Shown: positions 8,128 to 18,304, counted from the first letter of the stretch. The stretch: DNA of 64,000 nucleotides from Corynebacterium mastitidis DSM 44356 (GCF_000375365.1 NZ_AQXB01000005.1:62001-126000), one strand, 5' to 3'. Translations and numbers: made by a program. Notes: generated by a model from the letters alone, not told the origin.

Positions 8128-8495
8128 AAGTCCACATCAACACCTGGCGGGATGGGGGGTGGTGGGTCGCCACCAGTAAGGACATCGAGGGCTTTGCCAC
8201 CCAGGCCCGGCGCCTCGATCAAATCCCCGCCCTGGCCTACGACATCGCCCTTCTAGCCGACGACGTAGACGACCCGGAAGCCTGCGAATTCATCATCCAC
8301 GTCTCCCCAGACATTGAAGCCCAGGCATCACACGCCCGCGAGCTAGCGGAGGCCGCCCGGCTCGCCCAGGACTCCGCCAGCCGAGCTATGCGTGAAGCGG
8401 CACGGGCTTTCGCGCAGCAGGGGCTCACGGTGCGGGACATTGGCGAGCTTTTGGGGGTATCCTACCAGCGTGCACAGAAGCTCGCGGCCGCCTAG
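8124..8495 (+). CDS. hicB: HicB-like antitoxin with C-terminal HTH
   Basis: A 123-aa protein. Residues 1-65 form the HicB-type beta-rich fold that binds the toxin, opening with a Trp-rich strand, DGGWWVA. An Ala-rich helix links it to a C-terminal helix-turn-helix (about 100-123, GLTVRDIGELLGVSYQRAQKL), which would bind the palindrome between the promoter elements. It starts inside the last codons of hicA (4-bp overlap). Its GC content is more like the chromosome than the AT-rich genes to the left. Confidence 0.8.
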   Translation: MKVHINTWRDGGWWVATSKDIEGFATQARRLDQIPALAYDIALLADDVDDPEACEFIIHVSPDIEAQASHARELAEAARLAQDSASRAMREAARAFAQQGLTVRDIGELLGVSYQRAQKLAAA

Positions 8496-8500
8496 CCTAG

Positions 8501-8915
8501 CTAGGCCCCTGTGGAGCCGAACTCTTCCTCGCCGCACTCGGTCGCGGGCAGAGCGTCCACCTGCTTGACCTCGGGGTGATGATGGAGTGGATGACGAACG
8601 GCGATGCGCGCCCCACCTCAATCTCCACCACTTCGTGCCCGTGATTCACCAGTAACACCTCGATCTCACCCCAGTAGCCTGCGTCGGAAGCATTGAGCAC
8701 CGTCAGTCCACGCTGGGAGGCCATCCCGGAGCGCGGGGTGATGTACCCTACGTGTTCCTCGGGGATAGCCACCCGCACGCCTGTGGGGATTGCTGTCCTT
8801 CTACCGGGTTAGAATCGGACCCTGGCACATGCTCGTAGGTCTAGGCCCACGTCGCTGGGGTGGGCGCGTATCCGGGGCGGGCGATGACCGGCAGTACCGC
8901 GCCAAGGTCAGCATC
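8501..8915 (-). pseudogene. Broken dUTPase (dUTP diphosphatase) gene
   Basis: Translating the minus strand in pieces recovers dUTPase motifs in order: AHPSDVGLDLRA (motif 1), TPRSGMA (motif 2), DAGYWGEI (motif 3, shortened) and the C-terminal EEEFGSTGA (motif 5). At least three lesions break it: an apparent 2-nt insertion near 8862-8868, an in-frame TAA at 8809-8811, and a 1-nt loss in a C run near 8573-8576. dUTPases of this trimeric type are common phage and plasmid cargo, so this may be a mobile-element remnant. It ends 6 bp from the hicB stop, in convergent orientation. Confidence 0.8.
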
Positions 8916-8990
8916 CGGCCCAGTTTCCCCTGCCGGGGTCGGTCTCCGTGGAGTCGTCCGGGGCGGTTTGATCCTCCGCCGTAGACTTAC

Positions 8991-9201
8991 GGCTCACCCC
9001 CGCATACGCGGGGAATACTTGGCCTCATTCAGGGCGTCCTCGTGAACGTGGGGCTCACCCCCGCATACGCGGGGAATACTTGGCCTCATTCAGGGCGTCC
9101 TCGTGAACGTGGGGCTCACCCCCGCATACGCGGGGAATACTTGGCCTCATTCAGGGCGTCCTCGTGAACGTGGGGCTCACCCCCGCATACGCGGGGAATA
9201 C
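8991..9201 (-). CRISPR. Orphan CRISPR array, 4 repeats, 3 identical spacers (type I-E-like repeat)
   Basis: Four identical 28-nt repeats start at 8991, 9052, 9113 and 9174 (61-nt period), each with the palindrome CCCCGC-ATAC-GCGGGG and ending GGGGAATAC on the plus strand. Read on the minus strand they begin GTATTCCCCGCG and end GTGAGCC, close to type I-E repeats. The three 33-nt spacers are identical to each other. No cas gene lies in the window. About 60 nt of moderately AT-rich sequence (9202-9261) separates the array from the leuB stop and would be the leader side. Confidence 0.9.
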
Positions 9202-9261
9202 ACTTGCTCACCTGCGCTTTTACAAGCCCGCCCCCAATATTACATACAACTTGCTCTGGGC

Positions 9262-10272
9262 CTACACGGCCGCAGCGATGCGATCCCCCACCTCTGCGGT
9301 CACAAGGTCCCCGGAGCGCCGGGCCACGTCGTCGGCAACGGCCCGCTCGATCCGCGCCGCGCCTTCCTCGTCTCCCAGGTGGCGCAGCATGAGCGCCACG
9401 GAGAGGATCGCCGCCGTGGGGTCCGCGATGCCCTTGCCCGCGATGTCGGGGGCGGAGCCGTGGACGGGCTCGAACATGGAGGGGTTTGCCCCGGAGGCGT
9501 CGATGTTGCCGGAGGCCGCCAGGCCGATGCCGCCGGTGATGGCCCCGGCGAGGTCGGTGAGGATATCGCCGAAGAGGTTGTCGGTCACGATCACGTCGTA
9601 GCGCTGCGGGTCGGTGACCATGTAGATGGTGGCGGCGTCGATGTGGTGGTATTCCACGGTCACGTCGGGGTATTCGGCCGCCACCTCGTCAACGGTGCGC
9701 TGCCATAGGCCTCCGGCGTTGACGAGCACGTTGGTCTTGTGCACGAGGGTGAGGCGCTTGCGGCGCCGGGTGGCGCGCTCGAAGGCGTCGCGCACCACGC
9801 GTTCCACGCCAAAGCGGGTGTTTTGGGAGACCTCGGAGGCCACCTCGTGGGGGGTTCCCTCGCGGAGGGTGCCGCCGTTGCCGCAGTAGAGGCCCTCGGT
9901 GCCCTCGCGCACGACCACGAAGTCGATCTCCCCCGGGTTGGCGAGCGGGGAGGCGGCGGTGGGATAGAGCACGGCGGGACGGAGGTTGACGTGGTGGTCG
10001 AGGGCAAAGCGCATCTTGAGCAGGAGCCCTCGCTCGAGGACCCCGGGGGGCACCTCGCCGGGGGCGCCGATGGCGCCGAGGAGGATGGCGTCATGCTCGC
10101 GGAGGGCGGCGAGGTCGGCGTCGGTGAGCAGTTCCCCGGTGTCCAGGTAGCGGCGCGCCCCGAGGTTAAACTGCGTCACGTCCGTGTCGGGTCGCACGGC
10201 GGTGAGGACCTTGAGCGCCTCGGCGGTGACTTCGGGGCCGATGCCGTCGCCGGCAATCACTGCAATTTTCAT
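9262..10272 (-). CDS. leuB: 3-isopropylmalate dehydrogenase
   Basis: A 336-aa cytosolic enzyme that oxidises and decarboxylates 3-isopropylmalate with NAD in leucine synthesis. The N-terminal [14 protein letters not shown] fold, the substrate-binding arginines around residues 90-135 and the [14 protein letters not shown] block (about 270) are characteristic. The start MKIAVIAG removes a non-conserved 7-residue extension. Transcription runs toward the CRISPR array. It lies behind serA on the same strand with one unknown gene between. Confidence 0.95.
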   Translation of the reverse strand: MKIAVIAGDGIGPEVTAEALKVLTAVRPDTDVTQFNLGARRYLDTGELLTDADLAALREHDAILLGAIGAPGEVPPGVLERGLLLKMRFALDHHVNLRPAVLYPTAASPLANPGEIDFVVVREGTEGLYCGNGGTLREGTPHEVASEVSQNTRFGVERVVRDAFERATRRRKRLTLVHKTNVLVNAGGLWQRTVDEVAAEYPDVTVEYHHIDAATIYMVTDPQRYDVIVTDNLFGDILTDLAGAITGGIGLAASGNIDASGANPSMFEPVHGSAPDIAGKGIADPTAAILSVALMLRHLGDEEGAARIERAVADDVARRSGDLVTAEVGDRIAAAV

Positions 10273-10312
10273 CTGGCGGGATTCCCTTCTCACGTAGTGA
10301 ACACCCGCCAGT

Positions 10313-11026
10313 CTACAGCGATTCCCCCGCCGCGCACAGCGCCCGGCGCAGGCACGCGATCCCGGCGCGCGCCGCGGCGTCGAACTGCTCCTCCGTCAGC
10401 CCCGCCCCGGCGGGGACCGCCACCCGGGCCACCACGGAATCCCCGTCGCGGTACGCCGTGGCGAGGTCGATCCGCGCGTTCACGCGGTTGAGGAGCTCCT
10501 CGGACACCCCAGGAAGATCCTCGCGCGCCTCCAGCACCAGCAGCCCGGCGTCGGAGGCATCCGCCGCGATTCCCTCGGGCTCGCCGTGCTCGGCGCACCA
10601 CGCCTCCCAGCGTCGCGCGGTCACCCCGGGCTCTACCCGGGCGCCCACGAGGTCGAGGGACTGCGGGGCCGGGGCCTCCGCGCTGATCCTGCCGGGGAAA
10701 TCGGCGGCAAAGGCGGCGGACATCTCCACCCCCGCCGCCAGCCCGGCCGAGGTAAAGGAGCGAAGCTGCGCCTCCGTGAGCGGCAGCGGGTGGTGCACCA
10801 CCGCAAGCGCCTGATCCTCCTCCACGTAGACCTTGGGCCAGGGGCCCGCGGTGTTCAGGCGGTGCGCCACGGCGTACGCCCGCTGGCGCTCCGCCTCCGC
10901 GAAGCCGCCGCGCCAGCGCGCCTCCAGGCGCGCCCACCCGTCCCGCTCGCTGTAGGACAACCCGTAGGCCCCGCGATCCGTGGTTCCCAGGAGCCTCTCT
11001 ACGCCCTGCTCTGCCTCCACCGGCAC
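10313..11026 (-). CDS. Conserved hypothetical protein between serA and leuB
   Basis: A 237-aa soluble protein, Ala/Glu-rich, without signal peptide or membrane segment. It follows the serA stop by 11 nt with AAAGGA in the gap, so it is likely cotranscribed with serA. Two in-frame GTG starts exist (11026 and 11020), and the second has the better spacing from the RBS. The alternating helix/strand pattern could suit a YbjN-like or chaperone-like fold, but this is a guess. No motif allows a function. Confidence 0.7.
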   Translation of the reverse strand: MPVEAEQGVERLLGTTDRGAYGLSYSERDGWARLEARWRGGFAEAERQRAYAVAHRLNTAGPWPKVYVEEDQALAVVHHPLPLTEAQLRSFTSAGLAAGVEMSAAFAADFPGRISAEAPAPQSLDLVGARVEPGVTARRWEAWCAEHGEPEGIAADASDAGLLVLEAREDLPGVSEELLNRVNARIDLATAYRDGDSVVARVAVPAGAGLTEEQFDAAARAGIACLRRALCAAGESL

Positions 11027-11037
11027 CGTCCTTTCCG

Positions 11038-12624
11038 TTAGTTCAGGGAAAGCTGGAAGGCCGTGGCCTTCAGCGCGTCCGCGATCGACGCCAGCAGGTC
11101 CTCCGGCACCTCGTCCTGCACCCGCAGGATGAGCATGGCCTCGTCGCCGTCGGCGGCCTGCGTGAGCGCGGCGGCCTCGATGTTGATGCCGCGCTCCCCC
11201 AGCATGGAGCCCACGGTGCCCAGGGCGCCCGGGGCGTCGGTGTAGCGCAGGAAGATGTTGAGCCCGGTGGCGCGCATGTCCACGCCACGGCCGTTGATGC
11301 GCACGATCTTTTCCACGCGCTCCAGGCCGGGCAGCGCGCCGATCACGCTAGCCTGGGCACCATCTGCGCCGATGACCTTGACCTCCACCACGGAGCGGTG
11401 GAAGGCGGACTCCGAGTGCGTCTCCACCTTCAGCTTCACGCCGCGCTCCTCCGCGATGCGCGGGGCGTTCACAAAGGTCACCGGGGTCTGCGAGATCCCC
11501 GAGAAGAGGCCGCGCAGCGCGGAGAGCCCCAGGCCGTCCACCTTTTCCGTGGACAGCTCGCCGCGGGCGGAGACGATCACCGTGTCCGGCGCGGCCCCCA
11601 GCAGGGAGCCCGCCAGCGCGCCGAGCTTGCGGGTCAGCTCCATCCAGGCGGCGACCTCCTCGCCCACGCGCCCGCCGGAGACGTTCACCGCGTCCGGCAC
11701 GAACTCCCCGGCCAGGGCCTTGAGCACGGAGGCCGCCACGTCGGTGCCCGCCCGATCCTGGGCCTCCACCGTGGAGGCGCCCAGGTGCGGGGTGACCACG
11801 ACCTCGTCGAGGCCAAACAGCGGGGAATCCGTGCAGGGCTCGGTGGCGTACACGTCAAAGCCCGCGCCCCGGATCCTCCCGGAAGTAATCGCCTCCGCCA
11901 GGGCCTGCTCGTCCACCAGCCCGCCGCGCGCGGCGTTGATGAGGATCTGCCCCTCCTTGGCCTTGGCCAGCAGCTCGGTGCCGAACATCCCCGCCGTCTC
12001 CTTGGTCTTGGGCAGGTGGATGGTCACGAAGTCGCTGCGGCCCATGAGATCCTCGAGGTCGGTCAGCTCCACCCCGAGCTGGGCGGCCCGCGCGGGGTTG
12101 GCGTAAGGGTCGTAGGCGAGGATCGTGGCGACGTCGAAGGCCTGAAGGCGCTGGGCAAAGAGCTGCCCGATGTGCCCGAAGCCCACGATGCCCACGGTCT
12201 TGCCGAAGATCTCCACGCCCTTGAAGTCGGAGCGCTTCCAGGTGGCCTCGCGCAGCGTGCGATCCGCCGCCGGGATCTGGCGCGCGGTGGCCAGCAGGAG
12301 GGCGATGGCGTGCTCGCAGGCGGAGTGGATGTTCGAGGTGGGGGCGTTGGCCACCATCACGCCGCGCTCCGTGGCGGCCTCCACGTCCACGTTGTCCAGC
12401 CCCACCCCGGCGCGGCCCACGATCTGGAGCTTGGGGGCCGCCTCGAGCACCTCCCGGTCCACGGTGGTGGCGGAGCGCACCAGCAGGGCGTCCGCCTCCG
12501 GCACGGCGGCGAGAAGCTCCTGCCTATTGGGGCCATCGACCCACCGCACCTCCACGGAATCCCCGAGCGCGTCGACGGTGGACTGGGACAATTTATCGGC
12601 AATAAGAACAACGGGACGGGACAC
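11038..12624 (-). CDS. serA: D-3-phosphoglycerate dehydrogenase
   Basis: A 528-aa enzyme of the first committed step of serine synthesis. A substrate domain and Rossmann domain (VGIVGFGHIGQL near residue 144) carry the catalytic His in VVTPHLGAS (about 277). An intervening domain (about 320-450) and a C-terminal ACT domain (about 455-528) give the long actinobacterial type of SerA, regulated by serine in relatives. Confidence 0.96.
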   Translation of the reverse strand: MSRPVVLIADKLSQSTVDALGDSVEVRWVDGPNRQELLAAVPEADALLVRSATTVDREVLEAAPKLQIVGRAGVGLDNVDVEAATERGVMVANAPTSNIHSACEHAIALLLATARQIPAADRTLREATWKRSDFKGVEIFGKTVGIVGFGHIGQLFAQRLQAFDVATILAYDPYANPARAAQLGVELTDLEDLMGRSDFVTIHLPKTKETAGMFGTELLAKAKEGQILINAARGGLVDEQALAEAITSGRIRGAGFDVYATEPCTDSPLFGLDEVVVTPHLGASTVEAQDRAGTDVAASVLKALAGEFVPDAVNVSGGRVGEEVAAWMELTRKLGALAGSLLGAAPDTVIVSARGELSTEKVDGLGLSALRGLFSGISQTPVTFVNAPRIAEERGVKLKVETHSESAFHRSVVEVKVIGADGAQASVIGALPGLERVEKIVRINGRGVDMRATGLNIFLRYTDAPGALGTVGSMLGERGINIEAAALTQAADGDEAMLILRVQDEVPEDLLASIADALKATAFQLSLN

Positions 12625-12707
12625 GGGGAACGACTCTCCTTGTTTGGTCGCGGCGAATACTTCCCGTCATTCTACGACGCCGCGGCCTCCGTGTCCCCTT
12701 TTTCTAT

Positions 12708-14435
12708 TCACTGGTAGGAAACGAACCACGGGCGCGGATCGACCGCGTACGTCTGCTCCGGGGTGAACATGGGCGTGTCCTCGTCGAAGAAGTTCTTCCA
12801 GGCCATGAACCAGTCCGGGCTCAGCCCCTGCCGCATGACGTTCCAGGTATCGAACTTCTCCGCCTCGACCCCGTGGCCGTCGGCGTGCAGCACGTAGGCC
12901 AGCTCGGGGTGATCGGTGCGGATGTTCTCCCGATCCCGCAGCATCTGCAACTGGAACTGGTGGAGAACAAAGGCCTTCTGGGGCAGGTTGTTCTTCTCGG
13001 TGAGGTCCGCCAGCCAGTCCGCCACGGCGTTGACCTCCTCGGCCTCCACGCTGCCCACGCGGCTCAGCGGCTGCTCGTCCTGCCCGATGCGCCACTCCGG
13101 GTCCAGGGCCAGGCCCACGTTGGGCCGCTTGAGCAGCTCCTCGTAGCGCTTGGCCTGATCCAGGAAGTTCGCCTTGCCCGGCTGCAGGTCCAGCACGGCG
13201 TAGCCGCCCGCCTCCACGATGGCGTCGATGTACGGCAGCAGCTCCTCGGGGGCGGCCTCGTTGGAGTAGTCGCCGTCCTCGCCCGGGAACTCCGAGGCCA
13301 CGGTGGCGATGATCTCGAAGGCGGGGATCACCGGCTCCGCCGGGTTGAGGTCCTGGTACTGGGCCACCAGATCCCGCACGTAGGCCACGGACTCCTCCGG
13401 GCTGCGCTCGCCCATCACGCCCAGCGCGCCGCCCGAGGGGTGGCCGTAGAGCGCGATCATGCGCCGCCCGGGAAAGACCATGGTGCCGCCGCCGGGCAAC
13501 TGCGTGGTCACCTTCTGGGCCAGGGTGATCTTCTCCGAAAGCTGCTCACCGGTGCCAAAGCCCGCGCCCAGGGCCACCAAGGGGTGATCCTCCAGCCCGG
13601 CCACCATCTTGGTGGCGTCCTCGCTGACGCGCGGATCGGGGTAGTCCATCATCCGCACCTGCGCGCCGTAGGCCCGGGCGTTGGCCACGTCCAGGATCGG
13701 GGACTGCGGGGAGGCCACCACCACGGGGGCCGTGGCGCCGTCCCGCGCGCTCTGCACGGGGAAGGTGCCGGGCTCCTCGTCCGAGCGCCCCTCGTCCGCG
13801 CCCGCATCCTCGGGCCCCGCCTCCGGGAGCCAGCCGGCGGTCAGCTCGGTGGGCTCGGAGGGGTTGTAGTCCGCCACCGCCTTGGCCATGTCCTGCGGGG
13901 CGGCCACCGCCGACTCCCCGAAGCGCAGGGAGGTCAGCGCGCTCAGCGCCTCCTCGGTGCCGGGGTCGCGCACCAGGGTGATCCCGGAGTCCAGGCCCGG
14001 AAGATCCACGTCGCCCACGGCGAGCACCGTGGTGGCGCCCAGGCGGGAAAGCTCCTTTTTCACCTCCTCGGCGTTGTCCGGGGTCAGCCCCACCACCGGG
14101 GCGTGCGCGGCCAGGCTGAGCGAGACCGCCCGCAGGCGCTCCGGCTCGGCTCCGCCGACGACCACGGCGGTCTCGGAGTTCTCGAAGAAGAGCTGGGAGG
14201 ACTCCACGCCCGAGCGATCCTCACCGGCGAGCACCCGGGGCCGATCCCCAAAGCGCTCCTCCACGTTGCGGCTGCGGTTTTCCGCCTTGGCGGCCTCCAC
14301 GGAGTCCGCGGGCGCGGCCCCGCTGTCCACCACCCCCTGGCCCTCGGCCTGGTCCCCCTCAGAGGAGCACGCCACCAGCAGCCCGGCGCTCATTCCCACC
14401 GCGGTGAGAAGGCTCAGCTTTCCACGAAACTTCAC
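12708..14435 (-). CDS. Large lipoprotein with cell-wall-binding-repeat-like N-terminal domain
   Basis: A 575-aa protein starting at GTG. The signal peptide ends in the lipobox LLVACS. Residues about 60-210 alternate AVVVGGAEPERL and TTVLAVGDVDLPG-like units that resemble cell-wall-binding repeat 2 domains. The C-terminal 300 residues look like an alpha/beta or TIM-barrel-like domain (YIDAIVEAGGYAVLDLQPG) of unknown activity. The GTG overlaps the stop of the upstream DUF262 gene in GTGA, which fixes the start and implies coupling. It is probably surface-exposed. Confidence 0.75.
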   Translation of the reverse strand: MKFRGKLSLLTAVGMSAGLLVACSSEGDQAEGQGVVDSGAAPADSVEAAKAENRSRNVEERFGDRPRVLAGEDRSGVESSQLFFENSETAVVVGGAEPERLRAVSLSLAAHAPVVGLTPDNAEEVKKELSRLGATTVLAVGDVDLPGLDSGITLVRDPGTEEALSALTSLRFGESAVAAPQDMAKAVADYNPSEPTELTAGWLPEAGPEDAGADEGRSDEEPGTFPVQSARDGATAPVVVASPQSPILDVANARAYGAQVRMMDYPDPRVSEDATKMVAGLEDHPLVALGAGFGTGEQLSEKITLAQKVTTQLPGGGTMVFPGRRMIALYGHPSGGALGVMGERSPEESVAYVRDLVAQYQDLNPAEPVIPAFEIIATVASEFPGEDGDYSNEAAPEELLPYIDAIVEAGGYAVLDLQPGKANFLDQAKRYEELLKRPNVGLALDPEWRIGQDEQPLSRVGSVEAEEVNAVADWLADLTEKNNLPQKAFVLHQFQLQMLRDRENIRTDHPELAYVLHADGHGVEAEKFDTWNVMRQGLSPDWFMAWKNFFDEDTPMFTPEQTYAVDPRPWFVSYQ

Positions 14436-16204
14436 TCGACTGTCCCCTCTTCCTCGTTGTTGTCTACCTCGCTCATGGTAGCCAACTCCGCCGATCCCGC
14501 CCGGATGACCTCCTTGCCCATCGCCCGCGAGATAAGCGCCAGCAGGCGCTCGGCGCGATCCTCGAAGAACTCCCGCACCCGGCCCGCGTGCAGCAGCTCC
14601 GGGTCGAGGTGGTGGGTGGCCAGGATCGCGTCGAACTCCTCGTCCTCCATCAGGGACTTGGACTGCACCCTGGGCAGGTACCGCGCCGGGCTGAATCCGT
14701 CCAGCACCACCTCGGTACGCTTGCCCATGGGGGTGCGGTTGATGACGCCGCCCACGAGCAGCGCCTCTACGCCGTTGTCCCGGCACCACTGCGCGGGGAA
14801 GATCTGCGCGTACGTGGGGTTGAGGTCCCGGAAGGTCCACCGATCGAAGGGGGCGGAGGTGCGCCAATCGCGCGCGCCGCTGTTCATGAGCAGCGCGTAC
14901 ATGCCGTGGAACACCCCGGAGCCCTCGTCCACCGTGTACAGGCGCTCCTCGTGGAACACGGCGTCGCGCACCGTCTTGGGCTCCTGGTCCGTCTCCTCCC
15001 TGATCCAGGCGGTGACCTGATCCACGTCGTGCGCCATGCGGTTAATCACCGCCGCGGAGCCGTACAGCTCTCCGAGCACGCCCGACCAGAACCACCGATC
15101 CAGCCGGTCCCAGGCCTTGGACGTGGTCAGCGCGGCGGGGGTATCGGACAGCAGCGCGAGGATCACCGCCAGCGGCACGATCTGCGCGCGGTAGGGCACC
15201 TGCGTGAGGTCGAAAATGCAGCGCTGGATGAGAAACTCGGCGGCCTCGCGCAGCGTGATGCGGATGTCGTGGGCGGCCCTGCGGTACTCCCCCAGGCTCA
15301 GCCCCAGGATGTCCTCCCGGTTGCCCGCCGCGTGCCCCCGGCGCGCGGTGGCCAGCAGGGAGACGGCGGTGAGGAAGGCCGTGCGATCCACGCCGTCGAG
15401 CGCCGGGTACTTGCGCAGCGCCCGCCGCGTGTCCGCCCAGTCCTGGGCCAGCGAGAAGTCCTCGTCCTCCGTGGCAAAGACGGCGGTGAGCAGCTCGAAG
15501 ACGTCCATCTGCAGGCCCGCCGAGTTGGCCTGGGCGAAGATGGAGCCCACCCCGGAGCGGGCCGTCTCCCGCGAGAGCCGGATCATGGGCACGCTGTAGG
15601 CGGCCAGGGGGTACACGATCCTCTGATAGAAGGCCTTGACCGCCGAGCGCGTGGCCTCGTCCGCCCCGTCGATGAGGTCGAAGAGCTTGTCCGTGGCCCC
15701 CTCCCCCAGCAGGGTAGACACGGGGATGCACTGCCTGCCCACCGTCTCCGGGGCGAAGTGCGAGCAGATGGTGCCGTCCTCGGCCACGGCGAACACGGCC
15801 TCGTCCGGCAGCACGTCGGCGGAGGTGGCCTTTTCCACGTCCACGTAAAAGGCCCGGCGCACCGGGCGGCCCCGGAAGTCCACCCCGGTGGCAAAGCCGT
15901 CGCCCTGCAGGGTGTGGTACAGGGTGGTCAGGCGCTGCTGGCCGTCGAGAAGCAGCATGCCCGGGGCGTTGCCGGTGTCCGGGGCTCCCTCGATGGGGCG
16001 GGGGCGGAAGCGCATGGGGGTGTTGCGGGTATCCAGCGCCATGAAGCAGCCCACCGGATAACCGCGCAGCACCGTGACCACCAGGGAGCGGATGCGATCG
16101 ACGTCCCAGGCGTAGTCGCGCTGAAAATCGGGGAGCTGGATGTCGCCTCGATCAATACGGGCAAAGAGGTCTAAGAGGCCATAGCTCGGCGTGGAAAATC
16201 CCAT
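14432..16204 (-). CDS. DUF262 (ParB/Srx-like) family protein
   Basis: A 590-aa protein. The N-terminal DUF262 domain shows LPDFQRDYAWD (about residue 27) and the nucleotide-binding motif LLLDGQQRLTTLY (about 85), as in GmrS-type and SspE-like proteins of defence systems. The C-terminal part is helical and lacks a clear DUF1524 HNH nuclease motif. The ATG at 16204 is preferred; an in-frame ATG 9 nt earlier is possible. The last codon overlaps the lipoprotein start. DUF262 proteins alone may bind NTP and DNA; whether this one restricts phage is unknown. Confidence 0.8.
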   Translation of the reverse strand: MGFSTPSYGLLDLFARIDRGDIQLPDFQRDYAWDVDRIRSLVVTVLRGYPVGCFMALDTRNTPMRFRPRPIEGAPDTGNAPGMLLLDGQQRLTTLYHTLQGDGFATGVDFRGRPVRRAFYVDVEKATSADVLPDEAVFAVAEDGTICSHFAPETVGRQCIPVSTLLGEGATDKLFDLIDGADEATRSAVKAFYQRIVYPLAAYSVPMIRLSRETARSGVGSIFAQANSAGLQMDVFELLTAVFATEDEDFSLAQDWADTRRALRKYPALDGVDRTAFLTAVSLLATARRGHAAGNREDILGLSLGEYRRAAHDIRITLREAAEFLIQRCIFDLTQVPYRAQIVPLAVILALLSDTPAALTTSKAWDRLDRWFWSGVLGELYGSAAVINRMAHDVDQVTAWIREETDQEPKTVRDAVFHEERLYTVDEGSGVFHGMYALLMNSGARDWRTSAPFDRWTFRDLNPTYAQIFPAQWCRDNGVEALLVGGVINRTPMGKRTEVVLDGFSPARYLPRVQSKSLMEDEEFDAILATHHLDPELLHAGRVREFFEDRAERLLALISRAMGKEVIRAGSAELATMSEVDNNEEEGTVE

Positions 16205-16228
16205 GCCGCCCATGCTACTGCGCCCCGG

Positions 16229-17116
16229 CTAACCCCCGCATACCTGCTCATGACCCCTGTGGCCCGGCTCCTCCACCTGGATCGTGGCGTGGTCGATGCC
16301 GATCTCGCGCAGCGCGGCCTGGGCGGCGTCCAGCACCCGCGCATAGCCGCCCTGGCGCGCCACGAGGTGGCAGGTGACCAGGGGGTGATTGCCGTCCGTG
16401 GACCACAGGTGGAGGTCGTGGACCTCGCTGACCCCCGGCACCGCGCGCAGCCGCTCCTCCACCTCGCGCGTGTCCACGCCCTCGGGCGCCTGGTTGAGCA
16501 GCACCCGCACCGAGGACCTGGCCAGGCTCACCGAGCGCGGTATCACCAGGGCCGCGATGACGAGGGAGGCGATCGTATCGGCGGCCAGGAAGCCGGTGAA
16601 GCGGATGATCAGGCCCGCGGCGATCACCGCCACCGAGCCCAGCAGGTCCGAGAGCACGTGCAGGTAGGCCCCGCGCATGTTGAGGCTATCGTGCTGGCGG
16701 CGGGTGAGGATCATGGCGGAGGCGCCGTTGGCCGCCAGCCCGATGACCGCCACGAGGAGCATGGTGGTGGTATCGATCTGCGCGGTGCTGCGGAAGCGGC
16801 CCAGGGCCTCCACCACGATCCACACGGAGATGGCGGTCACGGCCACGGCGTTGACGGCGGCGGCCAGCACCTCCACGCGGCGGTGCCCAAAGGTGGCCCG
16901 GCGGCTGGGCGGGCGTCGCCCGATCAGGATCGCCACCAGGGCGAGGATGAGCCCCGTGGAGTCCGAGAGCATGTGCATGGCGTCGGACAGCAGCGCCAGG
17001 GAGCCGGAGAGCAGGCCCGCGATCAGCTCGGCGCAAAAGATGGTCCCCGTGAGGGCGATAACCCCCAGCAGGGACCTCAGCGAGGAGGGGGCGTGATGGT
17101 GGGCATGACCGCTCAT
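16229..17116 (-). CDS. Cation diffusion facilitator (Zn/Co/Cd exporter)
   Basis: A 295-aa inner-membrane transporter with a His-rich N-terminus (HAHHHA), six membrane helices, the paired metal sites SDAMHMLSD (helix II, about residue 42) and HVLSDLLGS (helix V, about 153), and a cytosolic C-terminal domain. This is the CzcD/ZitB pattern for proton-driven efflux of Zn or related ions. TACCAT lies 8 nt before the ATG, so a leaderless transcript is possible. Confidence 0.9.
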   Translation of the reverse strand: MSGHAHHHAPSSLRSLLGVIALTGTIFCAELIAGLLSGSLALLSDAMHMLSDSTGLILALVAILIGRRPPSRRATFGHRRVEVLAAAVNAVAVTAISVWIVVEALGRFRSTAQIDTTTMLLVAVIGLAANGASAMILTRRQHDSLNMRGAYLHVLSDLLGSVAVIAAGLIIRFTGFLAADTIASLVIAALVIPRSVSLARSSVRVLLNQAPEGVDTREVEERLRAVPGVSEVHDLHLWSTDGNHPLVTCHLVARQGGYARVLDAAQAALREIGIDHATIQVEEPGHRGHEQVCGG

Positions 17117-17171
17117 GCCCCACGATGGTAGCGCCCCGCCGCGCTTATTGAAAGCCTTTTGAGAATATCCC

Positions 17172-18236
<1,065 letters not shown>

Positions 18237-18259
18237 TCAACCCTACCGGATCACGTTTC

Positions 18260-18291
18260 ACTATACGGGATGGATGGAAGATAAATGTCTC
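18260..18291 (-). promoter_or_regulatory. Internal promoter in front of ilvC
   Basis: The 119-nt ilvN-ilvC gap contains an extended -10, GTATAGTG (TATAGT at 18260-18265 on the minus strand), about 75 nt before the ilvC ATG, preceded by AT-rich sequence with a weak GAGACA -35. C. glutamicum also makes a separate ilvC transcript, which supports this reading. Confidence 0.5.
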
Positions 18292-18304
18292 ACATGATGA
18301 AACA

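Noticed and set aside
12873..15020. 715-codon plus-strand open frame across the lipoprotein and DUF262 genes
   Set aside because: It is the mirror of two well-supported minus-strand genes and has the same His/Gly/Arg shadow composition.
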